A DNA stretch of 64,000 nucleotides from Bradyrhizobium canariense (GCF_018130465.1 NZ_JAFCKJ010000003.1:744001-808000); one strand, 5' to 3'; shown: positions 25,127 through 33,518, numbered from the stretch's first letter. The notes: generated from the letters alone by a model not told the origin. Translations and numbers: made by a program.

Positions 25127-26023
25127 TCAGCCCCACTTCATCTCGCCGGTGGCGACCTTGGCGCCGATGTCGAGCGCGACGCCCATGCCGAGGTCGGGGA
25201 AGCGCGCCTCCATCGCCGCCTTGAGCGTCGCGGAATCCTTGGCCCTGGCCAGTTCATCATCGAATGCCTTGAGGTAAGCGATCGTGTGCTCGACACCGGA
25301 CAGATCGGTCTTTGCATCCACCGACATATGGCCGGGCACGACGATCGCCGGCTTGCGCGCCGCGATCTTTTCGAGATTGGCGATCCAGGCGGCGCGTTGC
25401 TCCCTGGTCGGCGTGTCGGCGGTCCAGACATGGACGCCCGAGAAGATCAGCACGCCGCCGAACACTGCGTTGAGCGAGGGAACGAACAGATAGCGTCGGT
25501 TGGCCAGGCCGTCTGCGCTGACGATCTCGATGGTCTCGCCATCCACGCTGAGCGTCTTGCCGTCGAACGCTTCGGGGATGACGACATCGGCCAACACCTG
25601 CGGGCCGTTCGCCTTGAGTTGCGGCCCCCAGACGGCAAGCTTCTTTTCGACGCTGGCGTTAATGGCCGCCAATGTCGCGGGCGCCGCGATCACACGGGCC
25701 TCCGGGAAGGCTGACTTGATGGCGCCGAGGCTGAAGTAATAATCCGGGTCCGACTGGGTGATGTAGATGGTGGTGAGCTTCTTGCCGGTTGCCTTGATTG
25801 CGTCTGCGATAGCCTTGCCATCAGGCAGCGTGAAGCCGCCATCGATCAGCACGGCTTCGCTCGGACCGGAAACCAGAACGGGAGCCCGGAAGAAGCCGTT
25901 CTGTCCGGCTGGAAAATGCTTCCAGGCCAGCCCGCCGGCGGCATGACCAAGGCCTACGGGTGCGAAGACTGCGGCGGCGCCCGCAGCGAGAGTGGTTTTC
26001 ATGATGGTTCTCCTGGTCGGCAT
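25127..26023 (-). CDS. Exported MBL-fold protein with degenerate metal motif
   Basis: A 298-residue protein with a twin-arginine-type signal (MPTRRTIMKTTLAAGAAAVF). The metallo-beta-lactamase fold is recognisable (VLIDGGFTLPDGKAIADAIK, VIAAPATLAAI, AIVVPGHMS, HTIAYLKAFDDELA). The HxHxDH signature is replaced by TQSDPDYYFSLG: both His become Gln and Asp, and the last His becomes Tyr. A homologous non-metal or altered-metal role is likely. AGGAG lies 7 bases before the ATG. It is followed by a DsbA-like gene upstream on the same strand. Confidence 0.8.
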   Translation of the reverse strand: MPTRRTIMKTTLAAGAAAVFAPVGLGHAAGGLAWKHFPAGQNGFFRAPVLVSGPSEAVLIDGGFTLPDGKAIADAIKATGKKLTTIYITQSDPDYYFSLGAIKSAFPEARVIAAPATLAAINASVEKKLAVWGPQLKANGPQVLADVVIPEAFDGKTLSVDGETIEIVSADGLANRRYLFVPSLNAVFGGVLIFSGVHVWTADTPTREQRAAWIANLEKIAARKPAIVVPGHMSVDAKTDLSGVEHTIAYLKAFDDELARAKDSATLKAAMEARFPDLGMGVALDIGAKVATGEMKWG

Positions 26024-26091
26024 GTTCGTCTCCTGGTGCTGGTCTGCAGTCGCGAAATTCAGGCTGGATGGTCCCGGGTTGATCACTGCGC

Positions 26092-26736
26092 TCAGGCCGC
26101 CTTCAGTCCCTCGACCAGGACCTCCAGGCTGCCGAACAGGGCGCTCGCCTGCACGAGGCGGCGATCATGGCCCGTCCCTACGATCAGGGCCGGGACGCCG
26201 TTGGCGCCGAACCGGCGCATCTCGGCACGCGCGGCCTCGAGGCGCGCGCGGTAGGCGACGATCAATGCGATGTCCGGCGTTGCCAGGCGCGCGGCAACCT
26301 CCGCCAAATTCATCGCGCGCAGCACATCCGACAGAACGGACATGTCCGTGCTGTCGCGGCCCTCGACATAGCGGACGACCTGGAACGCCTTCAGCGCCGC
26401 GAACTCCCGATCAGACGCCGTGAGCGCAACAGCCGTGAGCGCCAGTGTTGCCGGGCCGGAATCGAACAGGCGCGTGCGGTCGCCCAGCACATCGCGGCGA
26501 TAGGCTTCGCTGAAGGGCTGGCCGCTCAAACGTGAAATCCGCTGGTCATTGCTCCAGGCATAAGCCGCAAAGCCGTCGTCCATCGGACGGGCGCCCTCGC
26601 CGGCGAACAGGCCCGTCGGCGCAAGTGCGACAGCGAAATCCGGTCGGGCGACGAGCTGTTCGAGCAGCGTGGAGGCGCCGTAGCACCAGCCGCAGAGCGG
26701 ATCGAACAGGTAGGTGATGTGAATGGGCGCGGACAT
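26092..26736 (-). CDS. DsbA-family thiol-disulfide protein
   Basis: A 214-residue thioredoxin-fold protein. LFDPLCGWCYGASTLLEQL has the redox CGWC pair (Cys15/Cys18). The helical insert and cis-proline end (GVPALIVGTGHDRRLVQA) fit the DsbA/FrnE-like group of oxidoreductases and isomerases. There is no signal peptide, so it is cytoplasmic, as for FrnE-like proteins. AAGGAG supports the start at 26736. It is divergent from the LysR gene, with a 19-bp palindrome between, so it is a likely target of that regulator. Confidence 0.87.
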   Translation of the reverse strand: MSAPIHITYLFDPLCGWCYGASTLLEQLVARPDFAVALAPTGLFAGEGARPMDDGFAAYAWSNDQRISRLSGQPFSEAYRRDVLGDRTRLFDSGPATLALTAVALTASDREFAALKAFQVVRYVEGRDSTDMSVLSDVLRAMNLAEVAARLATPDIALIVAYRARLEAARAEMRRFGANGVPALIVGTGHDRRLVQASALFGSLEVLVEGLKAA

Positions 26737-26794
26737 GGCGATCTCCTTGAACCGCAATGTCGCACGCGCCGATTGATCGATAAATATCAACAAA

Positions 26795-26813
26795 ACATAC
26801 ATAATGTATGTTA
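26795..26813. promoter_or_regulatory. 19-bp perfect palindrome in the dsbA-like/LysR divergent promoter
   Basis: AACATACAT-A-ATGTATGTT is a perfect palindrome with 9-base arms in the 110-base space between the two divergent starts. It is AT-rich, and its inner ATACATAATGTAT fits the T-N11-A shape of LysR-family operators. Binding by the neighbouring LysR protein is inferred. Confidence 0.7.
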
Positions 26814-26846
26814 TTTATTGACAATAGATTTGAGCGGACAGAGCCA

Positions 26847-27752
26847 ATGAACCTGAACCGACTGGCCTATTTCGCAGCCGTCGTGGACACCGGATCCTTC
26901 ACGCGTGCAGCCGAGCGGCTCGGCATCACCAAAGCCGTGGTGAGCCAGCAAGTGGCGCAGCTGGAGCGCGATCTCGGCACCAGCCTTCTCGTGCGCACGA
27001 CGCGCCGGGTCCATCCGACCGAGGCGGGCCGCACGTTTCATGCACGCTGCGTCATGATCCTGCGCGAAGCGGAGGATGCCTTCGACGAACTCGCCCAGGC
27101 AGCCGCTCAGCCGACCGGCACATTGCGGATCACGGCGCCCAACGACTACGGCACGGCCGTCGTCGTCGCCGTCGTCACCGCCTACGCAGCGCGCTATCCC
27201 AACTGCCGGGTGGAGTTGACGCTCAGGGATGAGACGGTCGATCTCGCCTCAGGCCAGATCGACATGGCGATCCGCGTCGGCTGGCTGGTCGATTCCAGCC
27301 TGCAGGCGCGCAAGATCGGATCGTTCCGGCAAATTCTGGTCGGCGCCCCCGCATTCACGGATCGGATCGCCGCCGCGCGCGATCCCGACGACCTCGTGAC
27401 GCTGCCGTTCATCGCCAACATGGCGCTGCGCGAGCCGCTGCTGTGGCAGTTCTCGCGCGGCGATCTCGATCGACGCGCCGTGCGCCTGCAGGCCAGCATC
27501 GCCATCGACACGACGCCGGGGGTGCTCGCGGCGGTGCTCGCCGGCGGCGGCCTTTCGGTGCTGCCGGATTTCCTGGTGGCAGACGATCTGGCGGCGGGGC
27601 GCCTCATTCACATCCTCCCGCAATGGCAACTGCCATCCGGCGGCATCCACACGGTCTATCCCGCGGCCCGCTTCCGTCCGCCCAAGGTGACCGCGTTCGT
27701 GGAGATGCTGATCGCGGCCCAGCGACGGGCGAGTTCGGTCGGGGCGGATTAG
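26847..27752 (+). CDS. LysR-family transcriptional regulator
   Basis: A 301-residue LysR protein. The N-terminal helix-turn-helix reads YFAAVVDTGSFTRAAERLGI followed by TKAVVSQQVAQLERDLG. The C-terminal periplasmic-binding-protein-like domain has the usual DLASGQIDMAIRVGW and TTPGVLAAVLAGGGLSVLPD stretches. The ATG at 26847 gives the canonical start MNLNRLAYFAAV. It is divergent from the dsbA-like gene, with a clear palindrome between. It probably activates that gene in response to a ligand I cannot name. Confidence 0.92.
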   Translation: MNLNRLAYFAAVVDTGSFTRAAERLGITKAVVSQQVAQLERDLGTSLLVRTTRRVHPTEAGRTFHARCVMILREAEDAFDELAQAAAQPTGTLRITAPNDYGTAVVVAVVTAYAARYPNCRVELTLRDETVDLASGQIDMAIRVGWLVDSSLQARKIGSFRQILVGAPAFTDRIAAARDPDDLVTLPFIANMALREPLLWQFSRGDLDRRAVRLQASIAIDTTPGVLAAVLAGGGLSVLPDFLVADDLAAGRLIHILPQWQLPSGGIHTVYPAARFRPPKVTAFVEMLIAAQRRASSVGAD

Positions 27753-27841
27753 CCGGGGAGCGAACCGGCGGTCGCCCCGTCCGCTGGATCGCTTGCTGTT
27801 CTCAAACGGGTTGAGTCGGCCGTCTCTGTAATTCGAAACAA

Positions 27842-28516
27842 TCAATCCAATGACATCGATAATTGCGTATCGACATCATCCGCGCTCGAGACTCCATAGA
27901 GCGAGCGAATACCTTGGATGAATTCTTCCTGGCCGCCATAACTGGGATGACGAACTTGCGCTGCCGTAATCCCCATATCCGCTAGAGCAAGCGCAGCGTC
28001 GCGACCGATCGCCACAATAAGCTTCGGTCGGAGATTCGCGATCAACCAAATCAACAATGGGCGGCAAGCTTCGCGTTCAGCCCGAGTGTGACATCGGTTG
28101 GATAAAGGATCATTCGGCTCGTGCGGATGCAGTGGAAAAACATTCCACAAGAAAACCGGTTGACTGACCTCTTTAAGAGTCTGCCACACGACTCTTGCTG
28201 TTCTTTCTGCGACAACTGGCCCCAGCGTCGCCCGCTTTAGCGGAAGGTTCCCGTAAAGATGAGCGTGGTCGACCAAATGAGCCTCGTCCGTCAAGGCAAG
28301 ACCCGTCCGCCGTCCGCCGCGATATCCCAAGTCTCGCGCGATCCACAAGGAGTTCACCGGGACATTCAGGGCGGCGTCGATGACCAATTGGAGGTTTGCC
28401 CTGCGAATACGCGGCGCATCGCTCCGATCAAACTCCTCACAGCCATCAGAGTACGGATTGAACGTGTCCTTAAACTGCAACTTGGCAAGCTTTCGCACGA
28501 AATTCGACGAACTCAT
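27842..28516 (-). CDS. Uracil-DNA-glycosylase-superfamily-like protein (block A)
   Basis: A 224-residue protein. WIARDLGYRGGRRTGLALTD resembles motif 1 of the single-domain glycosylase-like group whose usual form reads like GEAPGYRGCRRTG. WNVFPLHPHEPNDPLSNRCH and VRHPSYGGQEEFIQGI match its second and third motifs. ARDLG replaces the usual EAPG, so whether it cuts a base is uncertain. It is the last gene of the minus-strand operon and overlaps the MazG-like gene by 4 bases (ATGA type). Possible roles: removing a modified or damaged base, or a nucleotide-sensing role. Base composition is lower in GC than its left neighbours. Confidence 0.65.
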   Translation of the reverse strand: MSSSNFVRKLAKLQFKDTFNPYSDGCEEFDRSDAPRIRRANLQLVIDAALNVPVNSLWIARDLGYRGGRRTGLALTDEAHLVDHAHLYGNLPLKRATLGPVVAERTARVVWQTLKEVSQPVFLWNVFPLHPHEPNDPLSNRCHTRAEREACRPLLIWLIANLRPKLIVAIGRDAALALADMGITAAQVRHPSYGGQEEFIQGIRSLYGVSSADDVDTQLSMSLD

Positions 28517-29667
28517 CTCGCCAACCCCTCGATGATCAACGAGCGCCTGTTTAAATCGACCTTCAAAGTACCACGTCGATTCTCGCGAAGGAATCTAAAA
28601 GCCAGATTGCCCTGCAAGATTGCCTCTTCCCACAACCAAAGCGGCGATTTGTCTACCTCATAGCCACGAACGAATTGCCTAACGTTCTTCAAGAAAGTAA
28701 AACTTAAATCTCCCGGCTTTTGCCCTTTGAAGAAGTCAAATTCTTTGGCGACACCGAAGATGTAGGTGGCAACGCCTTCCTCAATGAGAGTTGCCCGAGC
28801 TCCGTCCTGCCCTTCATCCACTCGAGAGTCGCTCTTTCGCTTCCGTCGCATGAGCGCACGGGTAACCGGCGACCAACCCAACACGGCCGCATAAGCGTAA
28901 TGGAACGCATCATGAAAGCGATAATCGTCCGGCGACATGATGTTGTCGGTTAACCTATCGCCGATGAAGATATCGTTGCACCGCTGAAGGACGTAATGCT
29001 TACCGTTCTTCGCCTCCCTTTCATAAATATCGATCGAAAGAATTCTCGGAAGTTGCTCCTCCTCAGGGAAACCGTCATCAAACAGTGCTGGAAATTTTCT
29101 TTCCTTTGGCCAACGATCGGCGGATTTATCAAGGCTCATCAGCGCGGCCTTCTCTAAGGTCACACCAGCTTCATTCGAAGCCACAATCAGGAGTTCGCAG
29201 ATCGCTTGAAGTTGAGCTGTGATCGCGTGCTTGTCTGCGTCGTACGAGCCGCCTTCAATTATGCCCGCAAACGATCCCGCAGCCGCGGCAAGCCGAAGAA
29301 GCGTTCTTTCGAACTGCATCACGGGAGTGTTCAACTGAAACACTTGCTGAGGCTGTAGGGCCGAGAACGTGATCTCGTTGCAGGATGAGGCCGCGTGAGC
29401 CGCAAACAGCAACGAAAGCGGGATATCGGCGATCCGAGCAATTGTAGCGAGATACCATAGTGTGTCCCCGAACTCTTCTACGACGACACTTTCATAGTTG
29501 ACATACGCGGAACTATCGCGCTGCTTCTTCTTAACCTCACTTAACAAGCTACCGATTTCGCCAACGAGGCCAAGCGACGGTAAAGTCAAATCCTGTCGCG
29601 GAAGCCTATCGGTCTCCGCAGTACGAAGTTGATATTCGTTCAATCCCAACGTCGCAAAACTCTGCAT
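28513..29667 (-). CDS. MazG-type nucleotide pyrophosphohydrolase with unknown C-terminal domain (block A)
   Basis: A 384-residue protein. The first 120 residues resemble the MazG/all-alpha NTP pyrophosphohydrolase fold: SLGLVGEIGSLLSEVKKK, with E37 and E44, then VVVEEFGDTLWYLATIARIA, with the ExxD pair E65/D68. These residues bind magnesium and split NTPs or dNTPs to monophosphates in the family. The remaining ~250 residues, with HDAFHYAYAAVLGWSPVTRA and RATLIEEGVATYIFGVAKEF, belong to no domain I recognise; HDAFHYAY has a possible metal-binding look. It overlaps the glycosylase-like gene by 4 bases and follows the Nmad2-like gene by 21 bases. It could clean or reshape the nucleotide pool. 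Confidence 0.7.
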   Translation of the reverse strand: MQSFATLGLNEYQLRTAETDRLPRQDLTLPSLGLVGEIGSLLSEVKKKQRDSSAYVNYESVVVEEFGDTLWYLATIARIADIPLSLLFAAHAASSCNEITFSALQPQQVFQLNTPVMQFERTLLRLAAAAGSFAGIIEGGSYDADKHAITAQLQAICELLIVASNEAGVTLEKAALMSLDKSADRWPKERKFPALFDDGFPEEEQLPRILSIDIYEREAKNGKHYVLQRCNDIFIGDRLTDNIMSPDDYRFHDAFHYAYAAVLGWSPVTRALMRRKRKSDSRVDEGQDGARATLIEEGVATYIFGVAKEFDFFKGQKPGDLSFTFLKNVRQFVRGYEVDKSPLWLWEEAILQGNLAFRFLRENRRGTLKVDLNRRSLIIEGLAR

Positions 29668-29688
29668 CCCTTGCTCCAGCGGCCGAAC

Positions 29689-30318
29689 CTATTTGTGATT
29701 GCGGATTGTGAGCCACTCATAGGGGGCCCCCCGGTACCCCATATCGCCAAGCGATCGAATCCAACTCTCAAATTGTCCGATGAGCTGGGCATCGTCAAAG
29801 CGAGATTGCCCTACACCTCTGTGAACGACATGTCTTCCACGCTGATCCTTCAGATCGGCTGGCACGATTGGACCGACGCCTCCAAAATAGATGAAATCGT
29901 TGCTAACCAGAATCTGATTGACGCTCGTATCGCGCCCTACGTGCTTCGGGTTTGCAGTGCCGTCCGGCAAGCTATGAAATGAATCTCTCTGAGACCAAGG
30001 GCCCGGCACCTTGCTTCGAAAATAGATGTTATCTCCGCAGCTTTGCTTACGACTACCGGTGCGATACGGCTTCTTCTTAATAAAGCGCGGATCGGCATCG
30101 TACGCATCGAACGACAATGTCTCCGACACCCGCATAGCGTAAACTAGGTGCCCTGCTCTCCCGATACTCCTGTCGCCGCTGCCACCCCCAACTATCCAGT
30201 CGCCCAGTTTTGCATGACGGCGGATTTTGGGTTTGCAAGTCGCCAGTGTACAAAATTCGTAGAATGGGTTTGGCGCGAAACCGCTGTCATATCGAACAAC
30301 ATAGGAATAGATCGACAT
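29689..30318 (-). CDS. Nmad2-like (nucleotide-modification-associated domain 2) protein (block A)
   Basis: A 209-residue protein that opens SIYSYVVRYDSGFAPNPFYE, then FCTLATCKPKIRRHAKLGDW followed by IVGGGSGD. That opening matches what I recall of the Nmad2 family, first linked to DNA base-modification systems; its activity is not established. Conserved Cys, Lys and Asp residues lie in the opening third. I chose the ATG at 30316-30318, which starts at the family motif; a frame extending to 30387 overlaps the TIR gene. It is 8 bases downstream of the TIR gene and 21 upstream of the MazG-like gene, so they form one operon. Confidence 0.65.
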   Translation of the reverse strand: MSIYSYVVRYDSGFAPNPFYEFCTLATCKPKIRRHAKLGDWIVGGGSGDRSIGRAGHLVYAMRVSETLSFDAYDADPRFIKKKPYRTGSRKQSCGDNIYFRSKVPGPWSQRDSFHSLPDGTANPKHVGRDTSVNQILVSNDFIYFGGVGPIVPADLKDQRGRHVVHRGVGQSRFDDAQLIGQFESWIRSLGDMGYRGAPYEWLTIRNHK

Positions 30319-30326
30319 CGACGGCC

Positions 30327-30800
30327 TCAGCAAGGATGGCGCTTCAGAGAAACCGATGCCGACGGACTGCCATCCGGCTTTTCCCAACCGTCCTTACCTG
30401 AAACGATTGCATCCACGATCGAGCTGCCGTTCCAGCCGACCATGGCATCCCCATACTCACTTAATGCTTTGGGCAACTCGCAATCTTGAGCGCCTTGTTC
30501 CCAAACACCGACAATTCGCTTACCGAGCTGCGCCGCATATTCGATCTCCCAGTTGACCCACTCGCTGTCCTTGGTCTGCGGAGATACGTAAACTACGAGC
30601 GTGCCAGCCCATTGAATTTGCGGAGCAAGGATTTGGCTCTTGATGTAATCCGGGCTCTTGGCATTATTTGGATTACTCGAATTTATCGACGAATCACGAA
30701 TATCCATCCCATTCTTCGCCAGCAAATCCTTCAGCTTCCCAAGACCGGCATCGTCTTCGTGGATATGACTGATGAAAACATTCTTTGTGAGATTTCCCAT
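30327..30800 (-). CDS. TIR-like domain protein of the DUF1863 type (block A)
   Basis: A 157-residue single-domain protein. NVFISHIHEDDAGLGKLKDL is the beta-A/helix start typical of TIR folds, AGTLVVYVSPQTKDSEWVNW is the middle, and WEIEYAAQLGKRIVGVW holds Glu85, the position of the catalytic glutamate of NAD-cleaving TIR domains. This type (DUF1863/MTH538 TIR-like) includes the ThsB signalling protein of the Thoeris defence system, which makes a cyclic-ADP-ribose-type signal. No ThsA is nearby; instead the divergent gene encodes a patatin-like phospholipase. I chose ATG 30800 with GGAGG about 11 bases upstream; an ATG at 30827 is possible. It is the first gene of the operon. Confidence 0.75.
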   Translation of the reverse strand: MGNLTKNVFISHIHEDDAGLGKLKDLLAKNGMDIRDSSINSSNPNNAKSPDYIKSQILAPQIQWAGTLVVYVSPQTKDSEWVNWEIEYAAQLGKRIVGVWEQGAQDCELPKALSEYGDAMVGWNGSSIVDAIVSGKDGWEKPDGSPSASVSLKRHPC

Positions 30801-30866
30801 GGCGAGAATCGCCTCCTGAAATGTCATTTTGCATTCGAAATTTCTCGAAACTCGTACAATTTTTGC

Positions 30867-30895
30867 ATTATACAATAATAAGTTGCACTTTGCAA
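30867..30895 (-). promoter_or_regulatory. Consensus-like promoter for the block A operon
   Basis: On the minus strand TTGCAA (30890-30895) is followed after exactly 17 bases by TATAAT (30867-30872), a perfect -10 box. Transcription would begin near 30860, giving a leader of about 60 bases before the TIR start. The spacer is overlapped by TTGCA/TGCAA inverted repeats (for example TTGCACTTTGCAA, 30883-30895) that could bind a regulator. The divergent patatin promoter would share this region. Confidence 0.6.
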
Positions 30896-30935
30896 TTGAT
30901 GCAATGCAATACAAATCACTGCTGGAGAGTCTGCA

Positions 30936-33518
30936 TTGAGTGCACCGATTTCCAATCATACTTGGCGGGATCGACTCGTTGGGTTGAGCGACGATTTAAA
31001 CGAGATATTGGACCAGGCATTTTTTGATCGGTTCGGCAATTGGACTCGGACACCTTCCGACGCAGACAAATTTGCCGCGCATGCCCTCCATGTTGAATTG
31101 ATCTCGCGCGTAGCTACTCAACCGTTGGGCTACTCTAGCGGCGTCGAGGAACGTGCACTATCGAGCATCTATGAGCTCTTTGGCATTGCCAGGGCCCTGA
31201 CACAACGAGAGCCGGACTGCCAGACTTTCGAAGTTATCGTGTGGCACGTCCTAAACACCTATGTCAGGCCCTTCACGGCAAAATGGCATGCCAGAAGTGT
31301 TGCCGGAGAGCTGTCGGCACTGGACAACAGCGACGTCTTTCGAGCCGAACTTCAGGCGCTGCAAATGCGGCTAATCTCGCTCGATAGGGTGTTAGATCTA
31401 ATCCGTGACCGTAAGGGATTTCCGACTTCCGTTGCTAGTCGTGAGTTGGCCCGAACCATTCGGGACGAAATGGCTCGTGGCGTAGCGTGGCGTCCCATGG
31501 GAGACGCTCAGAATGCTAACCGCTCCGAATTGAGCCGCGAGGAGGAGCGTAGAGTCGAATATCGAAGGCGATACTATGATATCGACTCGGGGGAATGGGC
31601 TACAGGCCTGGCGCTTTCTGGAGGAGGCATCAGAAGCGCAACCTTTGCAATGGGAGTTATGGTTGCACTATCAAAACGAGGTTTGCTTCAACAGTTCGAT
31701 TATCTTTCGACCGTCTCTGGCGGCGGTTATGCGGGCTCGCTGATAACTCAGCTGCTTGGGGTGAAAGATTCGGGAAGCAATTTAGGGCTTCGAAGAACCG
31801 AACTGCCTTTCAAGCGAAACGAAGGCGAGTCCGAGATTCTTCAGCGATTCAGGCAGGGGGCAAACTATCTTTCAGGCCTCGCTTGGGAACGCTTCACGCT
31901 AGGCATAGCGCAAGCACAGGGCATATTCATAAATCTCTTCGTCCTTCTATCCTTCGTCTCACTTATCGCGTTTGTCGATTACTTGCTCAGATTTTTGGTT
32001 CCTGATTTGGTTTGGAACAAAATAGCTCTGTGTTCTTCGATTTTACTTAGCGCGCTTTTTCTCGGAATACCGCTAATCCGAGGATGGCGCGGGCGAGCTT
32101 TAGCTAGCGAAGCACGATGGATGGCTTCGGTTGGGGCGGTACTTCTGGTTCCTCCGCTATGGGTCGCGCTAGGCAGCGTTCACAGCATGTTTGAGTCCCT
32201 TCTGACGACATTTCGCTCTGATCGACAGCCTGCCATCGAACAGTTAATCGTGGCGTGGACCGTCTTTGGTTCGCTTCTTGTTGTCGTTGCCGCGACCTTT
32301 ACGCGTGTTGCACTTTCTCGGCCGATCATTCTTTCCGCTCTTAGCGTTATCGCATTGACCCTCGCGGAAGCCATCGCCTACCATCAATTTCAGATTGCGG
32401 GCGCCGTCCTCGCCGCATGCTTCGCTTTCTTCTTCGTCGCGCTGGGAACAACGCTATGCGCGGCATTGGACGTCAATTCGACATCGTTACACAACTACTA
32501 TCGCACTAAATTGGCGAAAGCGTTTCTCTTCGACGCAAATTGTCATGAAGTGTCGCCTATAAAACTTAGCGCGATCGCGCACGCACCATCGTTCTTTCCG
32601 ATTCTAAATTGCGCACTCAACGTTCCCGGCTCAACGAATTCGAGAACGCGGGGGCGTCATGCGGATGTGATGTCGTTCACGCCGGTTTCTGCTGGCGCCT
32701 CTCTCATCGGACACTCAGCCATCGCCGATTGGGAACAAGCGAATCCCTCGCTCGATCTGGCGACCGCGATGGCTCTATCTGGGGCGGCCATCTCCCCTCA
32801 GATGGGACTAAAAACGAGTCGCTACGGCAGCTTTTGGCTTACCGTTCTGAATTTGCGGTTGGGGGCTTGGTTGAAGAACCCAAGAGCTACCAACCAAACT
32901 ACGCTGCGGGCAAATGGTGGGTATCTTCTGGAAGAGCTCCTTGCGACGGCCGACGAAACCAAAACATATGTGCAAATCTCAGATGGGGGACATATAGAGA
33001 ATCTTGGGGTCTATGAACTCTTGCGTCGCCGATGTCGATTCATCGTTGCCGTTGACGGTGAACACGACGAAATGATGACGTTTCACGGCCTGACTAACTT
33101 GCAACGTCTCGCTTACATCGACTTCGGAATTACTATTGAAGCCAACCTTGACGATCTTAGATTGGGAAGCGAGGGCCTTAGTCGATCCCATTTCCGGTTC
33201 TGTCGTATTCGATATCCGCTCGAAGAGAACGATCAACAAGAGGAGATTGGGTATCTTGTCTACTTGAAGCTCTCGCTCACCGGAAACGAGGGAGAATTCA
33301 TTCGGCGCCTCAAGTTCGACGAGCCATCATTTCCCCATCACCCTACAGCAAATCAATTTTTCACTGAGGTTCAATTCGAAGCTTACCGCGCATTGGGCGA
33401 ACATGTGGGCGATAAAATGTTTCTGCCGTCCATCACGGGCGTTGCAGACGATCCTTACATCGACATCGAAGCTTGGTTCTTCGGTCTGGGCAGTAGTTTC
33501 TTAGATCCATTGCCCTGA
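30936..33518 (+). CDS. Patatin-like phospholipase with about six membrane helices (block A effector candidate)
   Basis: An 860-residue protein. Residues 1-220 form a helical N-terminal region containing VLNTYVRPFTAKWH. A patatin domain then begins: the oxyanion/glycine loop LSGGGIRSATF lies near 228, the nucleophile STVSGGGYAGS near 261 and the dyad Asp in SDGGHIENLG near 682. Roughly residues 328-510 hold about six hydrophobic helices, so the catalytic parts flank a membrane anchor. Patatin enzymes cleave membrane phospholipids; related CapV-type proteins are defence effectors switched on by nucleotide signals. It starts at TTG with GGAGAG 6-8 bases upstream and is divergent from the TIR operon. 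The gene is notably AT-richer than the flanks. Confidence 0.75.
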   Translation: MSAPISNHTWRDRLVGLSDDLNEILDQAFFDRFGNWTRTPSDADKFAAHALHVELISRVATQPLGYSSGVEERALSSIYELFGIARALTQREPDCQTFEVIVWHVLNTYVRPFTAKWHARSVAGELSALDNSDVFRAELQALQMRLISLDRVLDLIRDRKGFPTSVASRELARTIRDEMARGVAWRPMGDAQNANRSELSREEERRVEYRRRYYDIDSGEWATGLALSGGGIRSATFAMGVMVALSKRGLLQQFDYLSTVSGGGYAGSLITQLLGVKDSGSNLGLRRTELPFKRNEGESEILQRFRQGANYLSGLAWERFTLGIAQAQGIFINLFVLLSFVSLIAFVDYLLRFLVPDLVWNKIALCSSILLSALFLGIPLIRGWRGRALASEARWMASVGAVLLVPPLWVALGSVHSMFESLLTTFRSDRQPAIEQLIVAWTVFGSLLVVVAATFTRVALSRPIILSALSVIALTLAEAIAYHQFQIAGAVLAACFAFFFVALGTTLCAALDVNSTSLHNYYRTKLAKAFLFDANCHEVSPIKLSAIAHAPSFFPILNCALNVPGSTNSRTRGRHADVMSFTPVSAGASLIGHSAIADWEQANPSLDLATAMALSGAAISPQMGLKTSRYGSFWLTVLNLRLGAWLKNPRATNQTTLRANGGYLLEELLATADETKTYVQISDGGHIENLGVYELLRRRCRFIVAVDGEHDEMMTFHGLTNLQRLAYIDFGITIEANLDDLRLGSEGLSRSHFRFCRIRYPLEENDQQEEIGYLVYLKLSLTGNEGEFIRRLKFDEPSFPHHPTANQFFTEVQFEAYRALGEHVGDKMFLPSITGVADDPYIDIEAWFFGLGSSFLDPLP

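Noticed and set aside
27842-33518. Block A as a standard Thoeris or CBASS system
   Set aside because: There is no ThsA and no cGAS/DncV-like nucleotidyltransferase; only the TIR and patatin parts resemble pieces of those systems.
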